Shown in pieces: positions 7,300-15,516 of a stretch of DNA of 64,000 nucleotides. This stretch comes from DAIDKA01 sp036498905 (GTDB lineage: Bacteria > Pseudomonadota > Gammaproteobacteria > Steroidobacterales > Steroidobacteraceae): NCBI GenBank assembly GCA_036498905.1, contig DASYER010000032.1, positions 62,001 to 126,000 of the forward strand, in the 5' to 3' direction. The position numbers and the translations under genes were made by a program. Below the pieces are notes generated by a model that was given only the letters and a program-made list of their open reading frames with translations, was not told the origin of the DNA and did no database searches. The first letter of the stretch is position 1; each line of letters starts with the position of its first letter.

Positions 7300-9477
7300 T
7301 CATGCCACCGAGGAGCGCATCTCATCGGCCGCGTGCTTGGGAAGGCGCATGATGAATCGGGTATAGGCACCAGGTTTGGTGGCGATGGAGAGCCGGCCCT
7401 CGCACTCGCGCAGCGATTCGCTGACCATATTGAGGCCGACTCCGCGTCCGGCATGGACACTGACCGTCCCGGCCGTGGTGAAGCCCGGTTCCAGAATCAG
7501 CTTGAATACAGCCTCAGGTTTCATGGTCGCGGCCTTGTCGGGGCGCACCAATCCGGAGCGCAACGCACGGTCGAGAATCTCCTCGTAGTTGAGGCCGCGC
7601 CCATCGTCTTCGACGCGCAGGACATAGTGATCCGGTTCGTCGGCGCCGAAGGAAACGGTGATCGTGGCCTTCGGTGATTTGGCAACACTGAGGCGCTCGG
7701 CGCTCTCCTCGATACCATGGACCACCGCGTTACGGATCATCTGCACGCAGATGTCGCGGACGCGCACGGCATAGGCGACCGGAATGGTGTCCAGACCCGA
7801 GGTCACGAGCTGCACCGTGCGATGGCAGTCAGCCGCCACCGTCTGCGTCAGGGTGCTCAGCAGCGTCGGCAGCGTGTTCGGCGGTCGAACACCCGCCTCG
7901 AGTGTGGAGATCACATCAGTGTCGCAGCCGGTGAAGCCTTCTTCGTCGGGGGCCGCAGGAATTTCCGGCTTTCTGAACTGAGAGACTCGGTCCTTCAGCT
8001 CGATGATCTGGGTCCGGTAATCCATCAGCTCGCCGAGCTTGACCACGACGGGCAGGAATTCATTCCCGGTCAGGTCATTGCGCTCCCGCAAGGCAGCGAG
8101 CAGATCCTCGATGGCGTGAATATGGCGTCCGAATGCGCTAAGCCCGAGCACCACGGCCTCGCCTTTGAGTGCATGCATTTCCCGGAAAACGCCGTCGACC
8201 TTCGCGCGCAGGGTCTGAGCATCCTTGCCGGGACTGCCGAGCATCGCATTGGCCTTGCGAACGCCGATGTCGGCTGAAGCGAGGAATCCTTCGAGCTGGT
8301 TCGGATCAACCTTGAGAAGATCGAGCAAGGCGGCGGCCTGGGCATCGCTGTCGGCCTTGACGTGAGCCACCTCGCGCTGCAGCAGCACGCGATCGGTCAC
8401 GTCCGAGACGACACCGAAGATAAAGGACTGCGACTGTGCCGGGTCGCGTGCGCGACGGAACGAGAAGGACAGGTATCGGACCTCTTTGCCGCGGGGCTTG
8501 GAGAAGACGACTTCGATTTGGCTTAAGGGATTGACCGATTCGATCAGATCCTCATGCACCTTGTCTTTCCAAAGCAGTCCCAGGTACTTGGTGGCCGCAT
8601 GCAGCGTTTTCTGGTCGACGATCGGTTGCAGCAGTTCCTCGAGGGTGCCTCCGGCCGGAGACTCCAGATGCAGGAGGGTGGTCAGTGAGGCCGAATAGGT
8701 GCCGCCAATGCGCCCCTGTCGATCAACCAGAAACAGACCCTCGCGCACGGTACCCAGAATGTTCGAAATCTGCTGTTCGGCCTGCAGGGCGCGGAGCGCA
8801 CCGCGGCGGGCACTCCAGGCGAAATACAACATCAACCCGAGCAGTGCTGTAGCCAGTGCCGTGCCGCCGATGAGGCTGCCGCGCAGCTGCTCGCCATTGG
8901 CCGTAACCGAGTCGCGCAGCAGCGTTGATACATCGGTCAACTCCGCGGTCAGCTGCCGGGCGCTCTGCGTCTGGTCCTGCAGCACCTTATCGACCATGCG
9001 TTTCAGCGCCGTTCCACGGGTGGAGTAGGCGGAGCCGGAGGCGGTGTCGACATACAGCTCTTCGGCATTGAAAGCACCGATGTGCTGTAGCGCCAGATCG
9101 AGTGCGCCCCAGTGCGTGTGCACGCTTGCCATCTTAGGGGCGACGCCCGCGTCCGCGCTCAACCCTGCGGTCGCGATGCTGGAGCGCAGACTTCCGAGTG
9201 TGCTGTTGCCGCGATCGCGCTCGGCCGCTAGCGACCGGAGGCTTTCACCGACGTACGTTCGATTCTCGAGGCCTCGCTGCAGCAGGGCGAGCTGCGAGCG
9301 CACGACCTGAGGCTCGCCGGATAATTCAGAGGAGCTCTGCAGGGCCGTGGAGGTTGCCTGCAGTGTCCGTGCCGACTGCATGCCGTACAGCAGCAGCGCG
9401 GTCAGGGCTGCGGCTGAGGCCGAGGCGGTGACCAGGGGCCAAATCGACACCCGGGACCAGACAGACTGCTTCGCCAT
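7300..9477 (-). CDS. Membrane CheA-like histidine kinase (PAS, HPt, HATPase; no CheW domain)
   Basis: A 725-residue kinase. Two transmembrane helices (about 12-32 and 201-222) flank a helical periplasmic region of about 165 residues; a PAS-like domain follows (235-365), then an HPt domain whose phosphorylated His is His435 in MHALKGEA, and a CheA-type ATPase with the N-box MIRNAVVHG (Asn583), DDGRGLN and GRGVGLNMV. As in CheA, the phosphorylated His sits in a separate HPt-like domain and not in a dimerisation helix. The CheW-binding P5 domain is missing, and no MCP is nearby, so sensing is probably by its own periplasmic domain. It lies 10 bp before the CheY-like gene and 18 bp after the TonB-domain gene. 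Confidence 0.85.
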   Translation of the reverse strand: MAKQSVWSRVSIWPLVTASASAAALTALLLYGMQSARTLQATSTALQSSSELSGEPQVVRSQLALLQRGLENRTYVGESLRSLAAERDRGNSTLGSLRSSIATAGLSADAGVAPKMASVHTHWGALDLALQHIGAFNAEELYVDTASGSAYSTRGTALKRMVDKVLQDQTQSARQLTAELTDVSTLLRDSVTANGEQLRGSLIGGTALATALLGLMLYFAWSARRGALRALQAEQQISNILGTVREGLFLVDRQGRIGGTYSASLTTLLHLESPAGGTLEELLQPIVDQKTLHAATKYLGLLWKDKVHEDLIESVNPLSQIEVVFSKPRGKEVRYLSFSFRRARDPAQSQSFIFGVVSDVTDRVLLQREVAHVKADSDAQAAALLDLLKVDPNQLEGFLASADIGVRKANAMLGSPGKDAQTLRAKVDGVFREMHALKGEAVVLGLSAFGRHIHAIEDLLAALRERNDLTGNEFLPVVVKLGELMDYRTQIIELKDRVSQFRKPEIPAAPDEEGFTGCDTDVISTLEAGVRPPNTLPTLLSTLTQTVAADCHRTVQLVTSGLDTIPVAYAVRVRDICVQMIRNAVVHGIEESAERLSVAKSPKATITVSFGADEPDHYVLRVEDDGRGLNYEEILDRALRSGLVRPDKAATMKPEAVFKLILEPGFTTAGTVSVHAGRGVGLNMVSESLRECEGRLSIATKPGAYTRFIMRLPKHAADEMRSSVA

Positions 9478-9495
9478 ACTAACTACTCCGCGGGC

Positions 9496-11649
9496 TCACT
9501 GGCCCTTGAAACTGATCTTGACGCGTGCCCGCTGCGCCTTCGTCGGGTCGGCAAGATCCGTGGTGACGAATTTTGCGCGCTTTACGGCTATGAGCGCCTC
9601 ATAGTCGAATATCTTTGCCGGCACAGACTCGATGATCGTCGGCGATCCGGGTGTCCCATCCGGATTGAGCATGAACTCTACGACCACATAGCCGGTACGG
9701 TTGAGGGCTAGGGCAACCTTCGGATAGTCCACCTGCAGAGGCGCAGTCGGCCGGGGTGACAGGATCTGCAGGGGGTTCGCGGCAGCGGCACTCGGTGCGA
9801 CCGGGCTGGGGGGCTGCAACACGGCCTTGCTGACGGTCGTCGCCGCCGCGGTATCGCTGAGGGTGAAGTTGATCCTGAAGCGCGCGCGCTGAGCCTTTTT
9901 CGGATCGGCGAGGTCCTTGGTCGAAAAGGTTGCGCGCTTGACGGCGGCAAGCGCCGCCTTGTCGAAGGTGCCGCGCGGGGCGGATTCGATGACCGCGGCC
10001 GCCGAAGTGCTGCCGTTCGGGTTCAGCGTGAATTCGACTGTGGCGTAGCCTTCAATGTTCTGCGCCAGGGCCGCCGGTGGAAATTCGACCTGCAGACTGC
10101 GGGTCGGCTTGGGCGAGAGGATGACCGCTGCGGCGGCCGCTGCCTTGGCATCTACGACCGGTGGGCTGGCGCGAGCGGCCTTGGCTGCTGCTGCGGCGGC
10201 GGCCTCCGCGGCGCGTTTGGCACCGACGGCCGCATCCAGATTGGCGCGCAGGTCGGCAAGTTCGGCCTTGGTGCCGAAGTCCTGCGCCGCAGTCAGCGTC
10301 TGTTGGGCGCCCTCCAGATCCTGCCGGCCGATCGCCGCCTGGGCCCTGCGCAGCAACGCGACCAGCAGCTCGTGCTGTACTGCTACGGTCTGCGGGTTCG
10401 CGCGATTCAGTTCCCGCATCGCGAGAAAGCGGGTGCGGGCATTGTCGGACTCCGGTTCGAGCAACGAACCTGCGGCGAGCGCGGCCCGCACCTGCTCGGC
10501 ACTCGTTGCCAGCTCGGCATCGAGCTTGCGGGCATCGAGCTCCTTACGAAGCTCGGGAACGGGTGAGCGCTCACCATTGAGCGTCAGCAATTGGTCGATG
10601 AGCTGGCGCGCGCCCTGCAAGTTACCGGCAGCCATGGCGCTCCTGGCCTGTGCCGCGAGCTGTTTGGGCCTGGCCACCGCGACGGCCGCTTCCAGCGAGC
10701 GCAGCTCCTCGGGCGCGAAATCCGAGTGCTGCAGGATGGCAAGCAGGCGCGCGGCCGTGTCCGCATCACCCGCGGCAAGTTCATTCTGAACGCGCAGCCG
10801 TGCCACGGCCTGCAGCCGGCGCACTCCGTCAAGCGCTTCATCATTCTTGGGCTGTTGCAACAGTACGGCGCCATACAGTTCCAGCGCCGAAGTTCCCTGC
10901 AGCGGAGCGTCCGCCTTCGGCAGCTGGGTCGCCGGATCGCGGAAGGCAATTCGTGCCATCGACAGCAGGTCCTCGACGCTTTGCTGCGTGGGCTGCGCGC
11001 TGCCGGCTGCAGCCGGCGCAGCGGGCGGCACCGCGCTGGTGCCGGCCACGTGCGATTTTTGGCCATTGGGTGCGGCCGCCACCGATACGTGCGAACGCGC
11101 ATGACTGATCCACCACACGGCCGCTGCGGCCACGACGACAACCGCTGCGCCCACCATCCACAACGTCGGGATTTTCGGCGTAGTGCGGCTTGCTGCCGGC
11201 GCTGCACGCGGGACGACCGTCAGCCGCTGTGTTGCCTTCTCAAGCGCGGCCGAAAAGCTGGCGACGCTCAGCTCGCCGCGCGCGATGACGGCACAGGCGC
11301 CGCCACGCGATAGGACATCGCGCCAGTTCGGCCGGTCCTCATCCGTACACAGAACGATCCAGGGGTGCTGGTGGTACTGCGATTCGAGCTGCGCAAAGGC
11401 ACTACGGCTTGCGCCCTGATTGCCGGCGTCATAGACGCCAATCCAGGACGTTGCCGATAGTCCGGCAATGTCAGGGGCGCTGTCGACGCTGTAGGAACGG
11501 TACTGGTCACCGAGCGCCGGACCGACCTCGATGAGAATTTCATCGCCGGCACCTACGATGACGACCTCGGTGCGCCGGTTGCCCGGACTTGGCTGTGGCG
11601 GGGTCGTAATCCCGGACTCGCGCGCAAGGAGCTTGTTGCTGGCTGTCAT
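9496..11649 (-). CDS. Receiver-like / transmembrane / tandem TonB C-terminal domain protein
   Basis: The 717-residue protein has four parts. Residues about 25-145 look like a receiver fold without a convincing phospho-acceptor set (VVIVGAGDEIL, WIGVYDAG, WIVLCTDED). One transmembrane helix lies near 162-182. A long Ala/Gln/Leu-rich helical region follows, resembling TPR or coiled coil (about 215-520). The C-terminus holds two successive TonB-type domains, each with an xxYPxxAL-like start and a closing KRAxF...ADPxKAQRAR segment. TonB C-terminal domains normally contact the TonB box of outer-membrane proteins; tandem copies on a protein with a cytosolic receiver-like head are unusual. First gene of the CheA/CheY/CheX-like operon. 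Start chosen at ATG 11649. Confidence 0.72.
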   Translation of the reverse strand: MTASNKLLARESGITTPPQPSPGNRRTEVVIVGAGDEILIEVGPALGDQYRSYSVDSAPDIAGLSATSWIGVYDAGNQGASRSAFAQLESQYHQHPWIVLCTDEDRPNWRDVLSRGGACAVIARGELSVASFSAALEKATQRLTVVPRAAPAASRTTPKIPTLWMVGAAVVVVAAAAVWWISHARSHVSVAAAPNGQKSHVAGTSAVPPAAPAAAGSAQPTQQSVEDLLSMARIAFRDPATQLPKADAPLQGTSALELYGAVLLQQPKNDEALDGVRRLQAVARLRVQNELAAGDADTAARLLAILQHSDFAPEELRSLEAAVAVARPKQLAAQARSAMAAGNLQGARQLIDQLLTLNGERSPVPELRKELDARKLDAELATSAEQVRAALAAGSLLEPESDNARTRFLAMRELNRANPQTVAVQHELLVALLRRAQAAIGRQDLEGAQQTLTAAQDFGTKAELADLRANLDAAVGAKRAAEAAAAAAAKAARASPPVVDAKAAAAAAVILSPKPTRSLQVEFPPAALAQNIEGYATVEFTLNPNGSTSAAAVIESAPRGTFDKAALAAVKRATFSTKDLADPKKAQRARFRINFTLSDTAAATTVSKAVLQPPSPVAPSAAAANPLQILSPRPTAPLQVDYPKVALALNRTGYVVVEFMLNPDGTPGSPTIIESVPAKIFDYEALIAVKRAKFVTTDLADPTKAQRARVKISFKGQ

Positions 11650-11769
11650 GAAATGCACTCTGGCTGAACGGAACGACGCCCACTGGCGGTGAGCAGCGCA
11701 ATCGGCCATCCTTTCTCCCAGAGATAGGCACTGTAAAACTGCGCCTGTGTTCACGGTCAGCACGGTTGC

Positions 11770-11790
11770 TTGTCCGGGTTGCCCCGACAA
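11770..11790. promoter_or_regulatory. Inverted repeat upstream of the TonB/Che operon
   Basis: In the 287-bp gap 11650-11936, the sequence at 11770-11778 is complementary at eight of nine positions to 11782-11790, with a 3-base loop. It lies about 120 bp upstream of the operon's first ATG and could be an operator or a leader hairpin. Nothing else recognisable was found in this gap; no convincing sigma-70 promoter could be fixed by eye. Confidence 0.3.
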
Positions 11791-11936
11791 TGCTCACGGA
11801 CGTGCGCCAGTTCACACTAAGTTTCCGAAAATTACGCGGCAACGCACAAAGGCGGCCGCCTATTGTTAACTGACACGGTTGAGGCTGAGTCGCGGCCGAT
11901 GCCGGCTGTCGCAGCATCGCGACCAGCGCTTCAGGT

Positions 11937-12578
11937 TCACAATCCGGTGCGCACCTGCTCCACCAGGTTCGCTATTTCCTGCGACTGCTCGTCATCGTTC
12001 TGGCGCAACCCGTCTGCCACGCCGACCCGATCTGTGGCCGATCGGTTCTGGCTGACCTTCCACTTGCCGAAAATCTTCGCGATCGGAATTTCGATGCCGA
12101 CGATCTGTCGGGACATCTGCTCAATGAATTCGGCGGGCGCATCGCTGACCCGCCACGGAAGCGCCTGACGGCTCTCCTGACTGGCGGTCAGTTCGGTGAG
12201 ATGTTTGATCAGCCGTGCCGGCGCTTCGACAATGGCCGGGATGCCGTGGGCGTGAACAACCGTGTAGTTCCAGGTCGGCACGACCTTTCCATGTTCGCGC
12301 CTGCTGGGATACGAGGAGGGACTCACATAGGCGTTGGGTCCGTGAAACACGACCACCGACGGAACCGTCTTCGAGAACAGCTGCCACACGTTGTTGGCAC
12401 GCGCCACATGGCAGCGCAGCAGCCCGTACGGGCCGTGCGAGTGATCGAGGAGAAAGGGCACGTGATTGACGATGAGTTCGTCTTGACCCTGGGTGGCCCA
12501 GGTTCCCAACGGATGCGCACGCATCAGCGCATGCAGAACGTGCAGGTCGGACTCTTCGTGCAGCTTGGGAATGTACAT
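11937..12578 (-). CDS. FMN-binding PaiB-family protein
   Basis: The 213-residue product matches the PaiB family (FMN-binding negative transcriptional regulator): MYIPKLHEESDL at the start, FLLDHSHGPYGLLRCHVARAN in the flavin-binding split-barrel core, VVVFHGPNAYVSPSSYPS, and VPTWNYTVVHAHG, the most diagnostic motif. In Bacillus PaiB affects sporulation and protease genes; in most proteobacteria the role is untested. The protein is a flavin-binding split barrel with no obvious helix-turn-helix, so it may be an oxidoreductase-like or haem-binding protein. The ATG at 12578 is preferred over an upstream ATG at 12629 because homology begins there. Likely co-transcribed with the SnoaL-like gene 20 bp upstream. 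Confidence 0.88.
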   Translation of the reverse strand: MYIPKLHEESDLHVLHALMRAHPLGTWATQGQDELIVNHVPFLLDHSHGPYGLLRCHVARANNVWQLFSKTVPSVVVFHGPNAYVSPSSYPSRREHGKVVPTWNYTVVHAHGIPAIVEAPARLIKHLTELTASQESRQALPWRVSDAPAEFIEQMSRQIVGIEIPIAKIFGKWKVSQNRSATDRVGVADGLRQNDDEQSQEIANLVEQVRTGL

Positions 12579-12598
12579 GCCGGATACGGATGGGGCAG

Positions 12599-13231
12599 TC
12601 AGAATGCCGCACCGGTGCGATTCAGCCACGCCTGGCCGCGCCCATAGAGAGCTTCGACTTCCGGACCCTTCAGGCCGGGCATATCCTTCTTGACCTCATA
12701 GCCGATGCGAGCCTGCAGGTAGGCCAGGTGCCGATAGCCTTCGGGGAACTGGGCGAGCAGGATCGGATCCAGCGACAGTCGTGCCGCCGGATCCACCGGG
12801 TCCATGCGGTCTTTTTCATAGATCGGCTGCCGCAAGACCATGCCCCACTTGCCCTGGCGGCGCTCGATGAAGTCATAGAAGCGTCCGGTGCACACGACAT
12901 CCACCACCACGCCCTCAACCTTATCCCGCTGGCTGATGGTCATCTTGGTTTGCGCGATGGCGCGGTCGCCCCGGATGTCGATCGTGGAGCCGCCCAGAAA
13001 GTGCAGAATACTCACTCCCTTGGCCCAGCCTTGCTGACTGGCCCTGATGAACCCTGCAGCGTCGGCCTGGCACCAGGTCGCCATCATCCGGCCATCATCG
13101 TGCCAGACGCTGCGGAAGCCCTCCCAGTCGCCGGCATCGCGGTACAACGCCCAGTTCTCGACCAGTTCCCGCACCAGCAACCGCTCCGCGAGGTTGCCCG
13201 TGACGGCGTCGGGCGGATTGATCTGTGGCAT
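12599..13231 (-). CDS. SnoaL-like (NTF2 superfamily) protein
   Basis: A 210-residue cytoplasmic protein. The first 150 residues have the SnoaL/NTF2-like layout: LVRELVENWALYRDAGDWEGFRSVWHDDGRM (helix-helix-strand with the conserved Trp and Asp), HFLGGSTIDIRGDRAIAQTKM, and GRFYDFIERRQGKWGMVLRQPIYEKD. The C-terminal 60 residues extend past the usual fold. Such proteins include dehydratases, isomerases and hydroxylase subunits; no active-site residues can be assigned confidently. It is transcribed divergently from the TetR regulator, with the putative operator in between. Confidence 0.78.
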   Translation of the reverse strand: MPQINPPDAVTGNLAERLLVRELVENWALYRDAGDWEGFRSVWHDDGRMMATWCQADAAGFIRASQQGWAKGVSILHFLGGSTIDIRGDRAIAQTKMTISQRDKVEGVVVDVVCTGRFYDFIERRQGKWGMVLRQPIYEKDRMDPVDPAARLSLDPILLAQFPEGYRHLAYLQARIGYEVKKDMPGLKGPEVEALYGRGQAWLNRTGAAF

Positions 13232-13354
13232 GCGGATGTTCCAAGTAGGGGGGTATGACAGTTATCCGCCAAAGCCTACGGGCAATTCAAGGGCCGGGAA
13301 CCGCAATTGGTGCCATGCGCTGGGCAATTGATCGGGTTGCCCTTGCGATAAATT

Positions 13355-13364
13355 CATACGTATG
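13355..13364. promoter_or_regulatory. Perfect palindrome, probable TetR operator
   Basis: CATACGTATG is a perfect 10-bp palindrome centred about 19 bp upstream of the TetR start codon, with flanking AA and TT that extend the symmetry to 18 bp with two central-arm mismatches. Sites containing this kind of core are common operators of TetR-family efflux regulators. Its position between the divergent SnoaL-like gene and the regulator-efflux operon suggests autoregulation of the operon. Binding is inferred, not shown. Confidence 0.55.
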
Positions 13365-13378
13365 TTTTAAATCGCACC

Positions 13379-14068
13379 ATGGCAGCAGCAGGAAAAAAGC
13401 ATCAATCGGTGGTCACCGCCCAGCGGCTGCTCGACACCGCCGAGCGTCTTTTCGGCGAGCACGGCTACAACGGGGTGGGAATGCGGGCGCTGGCGCAGGC
13501 CGCGAAGGTGAATCTGGCGGCGACCACCTACCATTTCGGCTCCAAGAAGACCTTGTACGTGGAGACCTTTCTGCGCCGCTTTCGCGGGGTCAATGCGCGC
13601 CGGACGGATCTGCTGGCGGCCGCGGAGAGCGAGTCCCATGGGCAGCCGTTGCCGGTGGAGCGAATCGTGGAATGTATGATGCGCCCGTCGATGGAGGCCG
13701 GAATCGAACATCCGGCATTCAACAAGCTGCTGGCGCGTACGCTGCTTGCGCCGCCGAAATTCCTGCATCAGCAGTTGCATGCGGAACTTGAGCCGAACCT
13801 GAAGCTCTTCATCGGGGCTTTCGAGCGCGCACTGCCTGAGGTGCCGACTGAGGTCCTGAACCTGCGCCTGGCTCTGGCGCTGGGCGCCGTGCTGATGTTC
13901 GGCGTGCAGATGAGCGCCCTCAAGGTCAAACGGGACCCGCGGCGCGAAGCGGCTTTCTTGAAGGAATTGGTGCGGTTTACCGCCAGTGGTCTTGCCAGTG
14001 CACCCGCGACGCTGGGAGCGGAACTGGCCCGGCTGCGACCGCCGGTACACCGAAAGAGGACGGCATGA
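13379..14068 (+). CDS. TetR/AcrR-family regulator of the efflux operon
   Basis: The 229-residue product has an N-terminal TetR helix-turn-helix (AERLFGEHGYNGVGMRALAQAAKVNLAATTYHFGSKKTLY, residues about 18-57) followed by a ligand/dimer domain of the CerR-like (DUF1956-type) class. It is the first gene of an operon with a NodT-family channel, a MacA-like adaptor and MacB-like ABC subunits; its stop overlaps the next start as ATGA. The simplest model is a repressor relieved by an efflux substrate, acting at the palindrome at 13355-13364. Confidence 0.9.
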   Translation: MAAAGKKHQSVVTAQRLLDTAERLFGEHGYNGVGMRALAQAAKVNLAATTYHFGSKKTLYVETFLRRFRGVNARRTDLLAAAESESHGQPLPVERIVECMMRPSMEAGIEHPAFNKLLARTLLAPPKFLHQQLHAELEPNLKLFIGAFERALPEVPTEVLNLRLALALGAVLMFGVQMSALKVKRDPRREAAFLKELVRFTASGLASAPATLGAELARLRPPVHRKRTA

Positions 14069-15516
14069 TTCGAACGTCGAAAGTGGTGAGCCTCGCGGTG
14101 GTTGCGGCGCTGGCGGGCTGCACCATGATTCCACCTTACCGGCAGCCCGCGCTGCCCGTGCCAAATGCATTCCCCGGTGCGGCCGTAAATGCGGCTGCAG
14201 GCACAAATGCGGCGCCGCAGGCGGCCGCCGACATTGCCGCCCACGAGGTGTTCCGCGACCAGCGCCTCAACCGCCTGGTCGACCTGGCGTTGCTCAACAA
14301 CACGGATTTGCGCACGGCCGTGCTGAACGTGCAGCAGACTGAGGCGCAGTACCGCATCTCCCGCTCGGCACTCTTCCCGACCGTTCAGGGCAGCGCCGGT
14401 GGGACCCGTTCCCACAGCTCCTTCAGTACCGGCAGCATCGTGCCGGGCGTACCGACCGGGGGCGCCTCGGCATCCAGCATCGGCTACACCGCCAACAGCT
14501 TCAGCGCCAATGTCGGCGTGAACGCGTATGAACTGGATCTGTTTGGTCACGTACGCAGCCAGAACGCCCAGGCTCTGGAGCAGTACTTCCAGACCGAGGA
14601 GGCGCAGCGCGCCGCACAGGTCTCACTGGTGGGCCAGGTCGCCACGCAGTACCTGCTGCTGCGCGAAACCGACGAGCTGCTGGCGCTGTCGCAGAACACG
14701 CTGACCGCCGTGCAGTCCTCCTACGACCTCAACAAGGCGCTGTTTAATGCGGGTGCCAGCAATGAGCTGGATTTACGCCAATCCGAGGGGCAGGTCGAGA
14801 CCGCGCGGATCAATGTGGAGACCTATCAACGCCAGCTGCAGCAGGCGCGCAACGCGCTGGAGCTGCTGCTGGGCGTACCGATTCCGGCGGATCTGCCGCC
14901 GGCCCGTCCATTCTCCGATGCCGAGATGGTTGCCGATGTACCGGCGGGCCTGCCCTCGGAGCTGATCGCGCGGCGCCCGGATATCCTGGAAGCTGAACAC
15001 GCCCTGAAGGCCGCGAATGCCAATATCGGTGTCGCGCGGGCCGCCTTCTTTCCCTCCATCTCGCTGACCGGCTCGGTGGGCGTGAGCAGCACTGCGCTGT
15101 CATCCTTGTTCAAGGCGGGCAGCGGGGTGTGGAGCTTCGGACCACAGATTTCGCTGCCGCTGTTTACCGGCGGCCACAATGTCGCCGAGCTGGATGTGGC
15201 CAAGGTCGAGGAGCGGCTGGAAGTCGTTGCCTACGAGAAGGCCATCCAGACCGCCTTCCGCGAAGTCGCCGATGCGCTGGTGGGTATCGACAGCTATGCG
15301 CGCCAGATCAGCCTCGAGCAGCAACTGATTGAGACCCAGCAGCGTCGCCTGGAACTGGCGACCCTGCGCTACCGGCAGGGCGAGGACACGTATCTGAACG
15401 AGCTGGCTGCCCAGCAGGATCTGTTCAGCGCGCAGCAGGGCCTGCTGCAGGCGCAGTACAACAGACTCTCGGACAAGGTCTCCCTGTATCAGGCCCTCGG
15501 CGGGGGTTGGAAATGA
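14065..15516 (+). CDS. NodT/TolC-family outer-membrane efflux lipoprotein
   Basis: The 483-residue protein begins with a lipoprotein signal (VVAALAGC, lipid on the Cys near residue 19) and has two tandem outer-membrane-efflux repeats. The first contains LALLNNTDLRTAVLNVQQTEAQYRISRSALFPTVQG, the second ANANIGVARAAFFPSISLTGSVG, both hallmarks of NodT/OprM-type channels. It forms a trimeric outer-membrane duct for the tripartite pump encoded next. It overlaps the TetR gene and the MacA-like gene by ATGA-type junctions, so all are translationally coupled. Confidence 0.92.
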   Translation: MIRTSKVVSLAVVAALAGCTMIPPYRQPALPVPNAFPGAAVNAAAGTNAAPQAAADIAAHEVFRDQRLNRLVDLALLNNTDLRTAVLNVQQTEAQYRISRSALFPTVQGSAGGTRSHSSFSTGSIVPGVPTGGASASSIGYTANSFSANVGVNAYELDLFGHVRSQNAQALEQYFQTEEAQRAAQVSLVGQVATQYLLLRETDELLALSQNTLTAVQSSYDLNKALFNAGASNELDLRQSEGQVETARINVETYQRQLQQARNALELLLGVPIPADLPPARPFSDAEMVADVPAGLPSELIARRPDILEAEHALKAANANIGVARAAFFPSISLTGSVGVSSTALSSLFKAGSGVWSFGPQISLPLFTGGHNVAELDVAKVEERLEVVAYEKAIQTAFREVADALVGIDSYARQISLEQQLIETQQRRLELATLRYRQGEDTYLNELAAQQDLFSAQQGLLQAQYNRLSDKVSLYQALGGGWK

